A stretch of DNA of 11,328 nt from a bacterium. GTDB lineage: Bacteria > JACRDZ01 > JAJRWM01. The stretch spans positions 1-11,328 of the forward strand of contig JAJRWM010000114.1 of the NCBI GenBank assembly GCA_024276815.1. The letters are read 5' to 3'. Below are positions 7,372 through 11,328 of the stretch, one piece after another; positions within the stretch are counted from its first letter, which is position 1; each line of letters starts with the position of its first letter. The notes below the pieces were generated by a model. It was not told where the DNA came from, did not search any database, and worked only from the letters and a program-made list of their open reading frames with translations. The translations under genes were made by a program, and so were the position numbers.

Positions 7372-8733
7372 TCACTCATACGATTCGGAACTACCGGTAT
7401 AATTCTCGAAACGGGTATACTCCGGTATAAAAGCCAGTTTCACGGTGCCAACCGGGCCGTTTCTTTGTTTGGCGATATTGATTTCAGCGATCCCGGTATC
7501 CTCGGCGTCTGAATCCTCTGATTTATAATAATCAGCGCGATAGATAAACATAACCATGTCAGCGTCCTGTTCAATGGAGCCTGATTCACGTAAATCCGAC
7601 AAAACAGGCCGGGGCGGACTGCGGTGCTCCGGCGCCCGGCTGAGCTGGGAGAGACAAACAACCGGGACTTCCAGTTCTTTGGCCATTCCTTTCAAAGCCG
7701 CGGAAATTTCGGTAATTTGCTGCTGGCGGTTATGAGCGCTGGCCCGGGAAGTGGAGGTCATTAATTGTAAATAATCAATAAATATTATATCCAGCCCCGC
7801 TTTGGCTTTCAGCCGCCGGGCCTTGGCTTTCATCTCCAGGATATTAATTCCCGCCGTGTCGTCGATATAAATGGGCGCATGCCGCAGTTCCTCAGTCGCG
7901 GCTGTCAGGTGATGGAACTGACTCTTGGGCAGATGGCCGGTCCTGACCAGTTGGGAATCAACCCGGGCGCGGCCGCAAAGGAGCCGGTGCATGAGTTGCT
8001 GTTTGGACATTTCCAGGCTGAAAATACCGGTAACTTTATTGAGCGTAAGCCCGGTGTGCATGGCGATAGACAAGCAGAAACTGGTCTTGCCCATTCCCGG
8101 CCGGCCGGCGACGATCACCAGGTCGGTTGGCTGAAACCCGCTGGTCAGTTCATCGAGCTTGTAATAACCGCTGGGAACGCCGGTAATATGACGCTTGCTG
8201 TCGAGCAGTTTTTCGACTGTTTCAAAGGTGTCGTCCACCAGGTCTTTGACCGGTGTGAAACCGGAGTCAATTTTTTCGGAGGCGATTTCCAGGATACGTC
8301 TTTCAGCCTCGTCAAGAATGATGCTGACGTCGCCGTCTTTATCATAGCATTCGCCAATTATGACGCTGCTGGTGTTGATCAGCCCTCTCAGCGAGGCTTT
8401 CTCCTTAACGATTTGCGCGTAATAGCTGAGATTGGCGGAAGTGGCGACACTGTTAAGCAAGGAGCTTAAATAGACCGAGCCGCCGACCTTGTCAAGCTCG
8501 TCTTTTTTGAGCAGTTCTTCTCTGAGAGCGGTAATATCGGTAGGGTTGTTGTTTTCAAACAGGTCGCTGAGAGCGGAAAACAGTAAACGATGAGTTTGCC
8601 GGTAAAAATGATCGGGATTAAGTAGTTCTATCGCCTGAGGGACAGCGCGCTCGTCTAAAAGCATTGCCCCTAGAACCGCCATCTCAGCCGTATTGCTGTG
8701 CGGGGGTACTCTTTCGACGATTTGGTCAGACAT
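7372..8733 (-). CDS. dnaB: Replicative DNA helicase DnaB
   Basis: This hexameric 5'-3' helicase unwinds DNA at the replication fork. Its 453 residues are close to the usual length, and it carries no intein. Residues about 7-110 form the N-terminal DnaB domain (PPHSNTAEMAVLGAMLLD onwards), followed by a linker. The RecA-like domain then has Walker A GRPGMGKTS at 210-218 (K216), SLEMS at 239-243 with the likely catalytic glutamate E241, Walker B IIFIDYLQLM at 316-325, and a segment with SDLRESGSIEQDADMV. KQRNGPVG near 422-429 carries the likely arginine finger. ATG 8733-8731 follows AGGGGA (8743-8738) closely. It lies 21 nt after rplI and 4 nt before alr. Linkage of rplI and dnaB is common in bacteria. 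Confidence 0.97.
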   Translation of the reverse strand: MSDQIVERVPPHSNTAEMAVLGAMLLDERAVPQAIELLNPDHFYRQTHRLLFSALSDLFENNNPTDITALREELLKKDELDKVGGSVYLSSLLNSVATSANLSYYAQIVKEKASLRGLINTSSVIIGECYDKDGDVSIILDEAERRILEIASEKIDSGFTPVKDLVDDTFETVEKLLDSKRHITGVPSGYYKLDELTSGFQPTDLVIVAGRPGMGKTSFCLSIAMHTGLTLNKVTGIFSLEMSKQQLMHRLLCGRARVDSQLVRTGHLPKSQFHHLTAATEELRHAPIYIDDTAGINILEMKAKARRLKAKAGLDIIFIDYLQLMTSTSRASAHNRQQQITEISAALKGMAKELEVPVVCLSQLSRAPEHRSPPRPVLSDLRESGSIEQDADMVMFIYRADYYKSEDSDAEDTGIAEINIAKQRNGPVGTVKLAFIPEYTRFENYTGSSESYE

Positions 8734-8754
8734 AATATCCCCTAAATAAGCCGC

Positions 8755-9198
8755 TTATTCTTTTTCGATCCAGACTTTCAACTTGGCTTCAACATCGGTG
8801 TGCAGTTTTACCGGAACGGTGTAAACTCCCAGTTCCTTTAGCGGATGTTCGAGATTGATCTTGCGTTTATCGATTTCGTGCCCGGCGGTTTTCAAAGCGT
8901 CGGCGATATCTGAAGAGGTGATGGAGCCGAACAGCTTGTCGTTCTCACCGACTTTGGCCTTGAGCTTGATTTCCAGCGCCGCCAAGGTCGCGGCCAGCCC
9001 TTCCGCGTTCGCCTGGTCTTTTTTATGTTGAGCTTCCCGCCGTTTCAGGCTTTCAGCGACACTTTTCAGCCCCTTGGGAGTAGCTTCCACGGCCAGATTT
9101 TTGGGAATCAAAAAGTTGCGGGCATAGCCTTCCGCCACCTTGACCACCTCTCCTCGTTTACCTAGTGTGTTAACATCTTCTTTTAAAATAAGTTTCAC
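8755..9198 (-). CDS. rplI: 50S ribosomal protein L9
   Basis: L9 binds 23S rRNA at the base of the L1 stalk and influences frame maintenance. At 147 residues it has the typical length. The N-terminal RNA-binding domain reads MKLILKEDVNTLGKRGEVV and continues through the L9 signature VKVAEGYARNFLIPKNLAVEAT. A charged helical connector covers about residues 50-75, and the C-terminal domain includes KLFGSITSSDIADAL and VPVKLHTDVEAKLKV. The start is GTG 9198-9196, overlapping the TGA of the DUF2232 gene as GTGA. AAGGAG at 9211-9206 lies 7 nt upstream, so translation is probably coupled to the preceding gene. Confidence 0.97.
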   Translation of the reverse strand: MKLILKEDVNTLGKRGEVVKVAEGYARNFLIPKNLAVEATPKGLKSVAESLKRREAQHKKDQANAEGLAATLAALEIKLKAKVGENDKLFGSITSSDIADALKTAGHEIDKRKINLEHPLKELGVYTVPVKLHTDVEAKLKVWIEKE

Positions 9199-10154
9199 GA
9201 AACTTCTCCTTTTTCCTGGACAGTTACTTTGCGAAAATCAACCCATAAATCAAAAACACTGGCAATCACCAAAATCATCACCAGCGGGGGGAAAACAAAC
9301 AACAGGCCATAAAACAACAGGTAACCAAAGCGCGGGATTTGTTTTTCCCTGAAAAAAAAGTGAGCGATGCTCAGGCCCTGGATAAAATACACGACACCCA
9401 TAACAAAAATCAAGTTAAGCCCAACCGGCAAGAGTAGTTCATAGCCGGACAAATACAACAAAAACCCGCTAATAAAGAGCCAGATACAATGATCCGGCAA
9501 CCGCCAGGAGGGGAAAGGGCTTATCTTCTTTACTTCCAGGTTCAGACGGGTTAAAAAATGCTGGGCAAAAATAAAGGTAATCAGAACATTAATCCCCATT
9601 GCCACCAGGAAAAGGGCCGGGAAAGTCAGCTTTAAAAACCCGATGATATTCTGGAAGTTGTTTTCCATCTCTTCCAGCCGGGCCGCTTCAACCCCCATAT
9701 TCCTGTAAACATTCAGACTGGACTTGAAGCTGACCTGAAGCTCTTCCTGGAAATCAACCAGGGGGTTGCGGCTGAGCAGCAGAAAGGCCCCGAACAACAG
9801 GATCACGCCTGAGACCACCGCGACTATCGTGTTCAACGCGATTGTCTTTTCCGGGCTCAGTCCCCGTTTGATACTTTCACCCATGAACAAACCGAGTGTG
9901 GCGAAGCCGAAAAAGAAGGCCATTCCCAGAAGCGGCCCGCTTAGTACCAACACGAGAAATGTTGAGGTAAAAACCACAAAAAGCCCGGACACGAAATCAT
10001 GTCTCAGCAAGGCGATAATTATTGGCAAAGGACAGAGAAAGCCGACGAAAATACCAACAACCGGTAGATAATAACTGGATAAAAACAACCCGCCAGTCAA
10101 AACTGCTAACAAGGCTCCTTCCACGAGAGAATGAGCCGAACGGCTCTCAGCCAA
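9195..10154 (-). CDS. DUF2232 (YybS-like) multi-pass membrane protein
   Basis: This is a 319-residue integral membrane protein of unknown function. Composition and position between rpsR and rplI fit the DUF2232/YybS family; this call rests partly on context. Hydrophobic segments lie at about residues 13-31, 33-51, 54-76, 77-92, 105-127, 172-200, 221-241, 244-266 and 276-302, so roughly eight or nine spans. A soluble, partly helical stretch lies at 130-170. The C-terminal end is short and charged. The start is TTG 10154-10152, with AAGGGG (10167-10162) 7 nt upstream overlapping the rpsR stop codon. The nearer ATG at 10159 is out of frame. The stop overlaps the rplI GTG. The fixed place of such proteins among ribosomal genes is known but unexplained. 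Confidence 0.82.
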   Translation of the reverse strand: MAESRSAHSLVEGALLAVLTGGLFLSSYYLPVVGIFVGFLCPLPIIIALLRHDFVSGLFVVFTSTFLVLVLSGPLLGMAFFFGFATLGLFMGESIKRGLSPEKTIALNTIVAVVSGVILLFGAFLLLSRNPLVDFQEELQVSFKSSLNVYRNMGVEAARLEEMENNFQNIIGFLKLTFPALFLVAMGINVLITFIFAQHFLTRLNLEVKKISPFPSWRLPDHCIWLFISGFLLYLSGYELLLPVGLNLIFVMGVVYFIQGLSIAHFFFREKQIPRFGYLLFYGLLFVFPPLVMILVIASVFDLWVDFRKVTVQEKGEVS

Positions 10155-10161
10155 GGCATAA

Positions 10162-10167
10162 CCCCTT
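10162..10167 (-). promoter_or_regulatory. Ribosome-binding site deciding the TTG start of the DUF2232 gene
   Basis: AAGGGG, overlapping the rpsR stop codon, stands 7 nt before the TTG at 10154. An ATG at 10159-10157 is too close to the site and out of frame with the membrane-protein reading frame, so TTG is the supported start. Confidence 0.65.
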
Positions 10168-10423
10168 ATTCAGCGACAAAAGGCAGTAGAGCGATGTTGC
10201 GGGCTTTTTTGATTTCCACGGTAAGCTCTCTTTGATGCTTAGCGCAGTTACCTGAAATTCGCCGAGGGATGATTTTCGCTCTCTCGGTTATAAAAAGCCG
10301 CAATCTGTTGATATCTTTATAATCAATTCCCCAGGTTTTGTTGGCGCAAAACTTGCAAACCTTGGGACGGTAACTGCGACGCATTCGTCGGTTACCACTT
10401 CTATTAGCGGCATACGCACTCAT
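10166..10423 (-). CDS. rpsR: 30S ribosomal protein S18, zinc-ligand form
   Basis: S18 forms a heterodimer with S6 on the platform of the 30S subunit. The 85-residue protein has the basic N-terminal tail ([10 protein letters not shown]) and the conserved core ([37 protein letters not shown]). C23, C26, C60 and H63 make a CXXC plus CXXH set that can bind zinc, i.e. the cysteine-containing paralogue type known for several ribosomal proteins. ATG 10423-10421 follows a GAAGGTGAT Shine-Dalgarno at about 10 nt. It lies 40 nt after ssb and 11 nt before the DUF2232 gene. Confidence 0.96.
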   Translation of the reverse strand: MSAYAANRSGNRRMRRSYRPKVCKFCANKTWGIDYKDINRLRLFITERAKIIPRRISGNCAKHQRELTVEIKKARNIALLPFVAE

Positions 10424-10463
10424 TAATTGTTATCACCTTCCTTACGTTTATCTTTTCTGTCAA

Positions 10464-10868
10464 CTAAAATGGTATATTGTCATCATCTTCCTGCTTGGCT
10501 TCCGGTCCGCTGCCGCCGCCCGAAGACGCGTCCCGCCGTCCCAAAAACTGCACAGACTGCGCCACGACTTCCAGGGTGCTGCGTTTCTCGCCTTTATCGG
10601 TTTCCCAGTTGTTTTGCCGCAAGCGGCCCTCAACGAACACCGGACTCCCCTTTCCCAGGTATTTGCCGCAATTTTCCGCGATTTTGCCCCAGACTGTCAC
10701 CCTGACAAAACAGGCTTCGTCCCTGGTTTCGCCGGCTGCGGTCGTGTAACGATGGTTAGTCGCGACCGTAAAGTTAACCATCGCGGCGCCGCCCGAGGTA
10801 TATCTTAGCTCCGGGTCCCTGGTCAAATTGCCAATCAGCAAAATTTTATTAAGATTCAGTCCCGCCAT
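10464..10868 (-). CDS. ssb: Single-stranded DNA-binding protein
   Basis: SSB coats single-stranded DNA during replication, repair and recombination. This one has 134 residues: an OB-fold domain over residues 1-110 (NLNKILLIGNLTRDPELRYT, the FTVATNHRY strand, the RVTVWGKIAENCGKYLGKG segment, then VFVEGRLRQNNWE), a short Gly/Ser linker, and the acidic tip DDDNIPF that recruits partner proteins. That is shorter than E. coli SSB (178), mostly in the linker. The start is ATG 10868-10866, the conserved family start, with AAGGAG at 10881-10876 seven nt upstream. An ATG 63 nt further upstream would add an Arg-rich tail that is only the out-of-frame reading of rpsF. It overlaps rpsF by 20 nt. Confidence 0.96.
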   Translation of the reverse strand: MAGLNLNKILLIGNLTRDPELRYTSGGAAMVNFTVATNHRYTTAAGETRDEACFVRVTVWGKIAENCGKYLGKGSPVFVEGRLRQNNWETDKGEKRSTLEVVAQSVQFLGRRDASSGGGSGPEAKQEDDDNIPF

Positions 10869-11202
10869 CAGGCGTCTCCTTAATAGCCTTGGGCGCCGCT
10901 TTGGGCTGCGTCTTCGGCGGTTTCTCAACAACGGTCATATGTTTAATTACCTGAGCGTCTAACCGGTATTCCCGGTTTATTTCCCCCAAGGTATTGGGCA
11001 GACACTTCAGTTTCATAAAAACGTAGTGACCGTTGATATTGTCCTGCACCTCGTAACCGAGTTTTTTCACGCCCCAGTCTTCAACCTTCAAGACCTCACC
11101 GCCAGCGCTCTGCACCAGGCCTGACATTTTGTTAATCAGGGTTTCCAGGCCGGCGGCTTCAATTTCCGGCGACGTGATAAAAATGCTTTCGTAAGTTTTC
11201 AG
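10849..11202 (-). CDS. rpsF: 30S ribosomal protein S6, apparent CTG start
   Basis: S6 binds S18 and 16S rRNA on the 30S platform. From CTG 11202-11200 the protein is 117 residues: (M)KTYESIFITSPEIE at the N-terminus, then GGEVLKVEDWGVKKLGYEV and GHYVFMKLKCLP, ending in a Lys/Pro/Ala-rich tail from about residue 90 (KPPKTQPKAAPK). Family members begin with a Tyr-Glu strand of exactly this type, and this strand would be lost if the first ATG (11127, codon 26) were used. Between the in-frame TGA at 11211-11209 and the KTYE codons the only codons are GTT, CTA and CTG, so CTG is the only plausible start. It lies 9 nt after a very strong GGAGG. A sequencing error turning ATG into CTG cannot be excluded. 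Confidence 0.9.
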   Translation of the reverse strand: MKTYESIFITSPEIEAAGLETLINKMSGLVQSAGGEVLKVEDWGVKKLGYEVQDNINGHYVFMKLKCLPNTLGEINREYRLDAQVIKHMTVVEKPPKTQPKAAPKAIKETPDGGTES

Positions 11203-11208
11203 TAGAAC

Positions 11209-11220
11209 TCACCTCCCTTT
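11209..11220 (-). promoter_or_regulatory. Strong Shine-Dalgarno of rpsF
   Basis: AAAGGGAGGTGA contains GGAGGTGA, eight consecutive bases complementary to the usual 3' end of 16S rRNA. The GGAGG core ends 9 nt before the CTG at 11202. Such an extended match could make up for the weak start codon. Confidence 0.8.
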
Positions 11221-11221
11221 A

Positions 11222-11287
11222 AAAATCTTTTTTCTCAATTTTAGCTTGATCAGGAGATAAAAGATCAACGCCTGAACAAGATTTTCT
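11222..11287 (-). promoter_or_regulatory. Possible structured rpsF leader with alternative hairpins
   Basis: Read on the minus strand, AAAATCTT (11285-11278) is complementary to AAGATTTT (11229-11222), which stands directly before the Shine-Dalgarno. Inside, TTGATC (11268-11263) can pair perfectly with GATCAA (11251-11246). Alternatively, CTTGTTCAG (11280-11272) can pair with CTGATCAAG (11254-11246) with one mismatch. The last two options use the same 3' bases and so exclude each other. S6-S18 autoregulatory leaders are known upstream of rpsF, but their characteristic CCG was not found here, so a match to that class is not claimed. Confidence 0.4.
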
Positions 11288-11293
11288 GTATAT

Positions 11294-11323
11294 ATTATCT
11301 CATAACCGGCGACCAGCAGGCAA
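11294..11323 (-). promoter_or_regulatory. Extended -10 promoter of the rpsF operon
   Basis: On the minus strand TTGCCT (11323-11318, 4/6 match to -35) is followed after 18 nt by GATAAT (11299-11294, 5/6 match to -10). The TG of TGA at 11302-11300 gives an extended -10 element. The predicted transcript begins near 11287, leaving about 85 nt of leader. TTGATC (11268-11263) and TAAAAT further down form a weaker alternative with a 19-nt spacer. Confidence 0.5.
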
Positions 11324-11328
11324 TCTCC

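Noticed and set aside
7879-8469. Plus-strand open frame of 196 residues inside dnaB
   Set aside because: It lies antisense to conserved DnaB motifs (Walker A and neighbouring segments) and shows no family features.
7372-8733. Intein or insertion in dnaB
   Set aside because: The motifs are contiguous and the length is normal for DnaB.
10869-10931. Upstream ATG extension of ssb
   Set aside because: The added residues are Arg-rich out-of-frame readings of rpsF; the conserved SSB start at 10868 has its own Shine-Dalgarno.

Overview
The window looks like a chromosomal segment of a Gram-negative, anaerobically respiring bacterium. It combines a large periplasmic multiheme c-type cytochrome, an MlaE-type lipid-transport permease, and a ribosomal/replication operon (rpsF-ssb-rpsR-DUF2232-rplI-dnaB) of a kind found with variations in Desulfobacterota and other deep Gram-negative phyla. 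Base composition is balanced and looks uniform by eye. I see no insertion sequence, phage gene, CRISPR array, tRNA or rRNA. The taxon cannot be fixed from the sequence alone; Desulfobacterota or a candidate phylum such as Zixibacteria would fit.

Left part, plus strand (1-3010): a sigma70-like promoter drives a protein made of a membrane anchor, a six-repeat NHL propeller and 15 candidate heme-binding motifs. tsaE (tRNA t6A modification) follows 12 nt later. A stem-loop plus T-tract after tsaE looks like an intrinsic terminator closing this unit.

Middle, plus strand (3033-5391): a DNA-repair pair, a bacterial family X DNA polymerase with a PHP domain and endonuclease III (nth). The two overlap by 8 nt, so they are probably translationally coupled.

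Right part, minus strand (11328 down to 5411): one long, tightly packed unit reading rpsF, ssb, rpsR, DUF2232 membrane protein, rplI, dnaB, alr, mlaE. Spacings run from a 20-nt overlap to 40 nt. It begins at an extended -10 promoter near 11300 and a roughly 85-nt leader that can fold next to the rpsF Shine-Dalgarno. It converges on nth with 19 nt between stop codons. It links ribosomal proteins S6, S18 and L9 with SSB and the replicative helicase, then with D-alanine supply and outer-membrane lipid transport.

Several starts differ from the first ATG of the open frame: the cytochrome (220 rather than 181), polX (3033 rather than 2988), ssb (10868 rather than 10931) and rpsF, which appears to start at CTG 11202. 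Five of the twelve genes use a non-ATG start (GTG nth and rplI; TTG mlaE and DUF2232; CTG rpsF). Most genes are ordinary housekeeping genes. The main points of interest are the NHL-multiheme cytochrome with three non-standard heme motifs, the CTG start and structured leader of rpsF, and the isolated mlaE.
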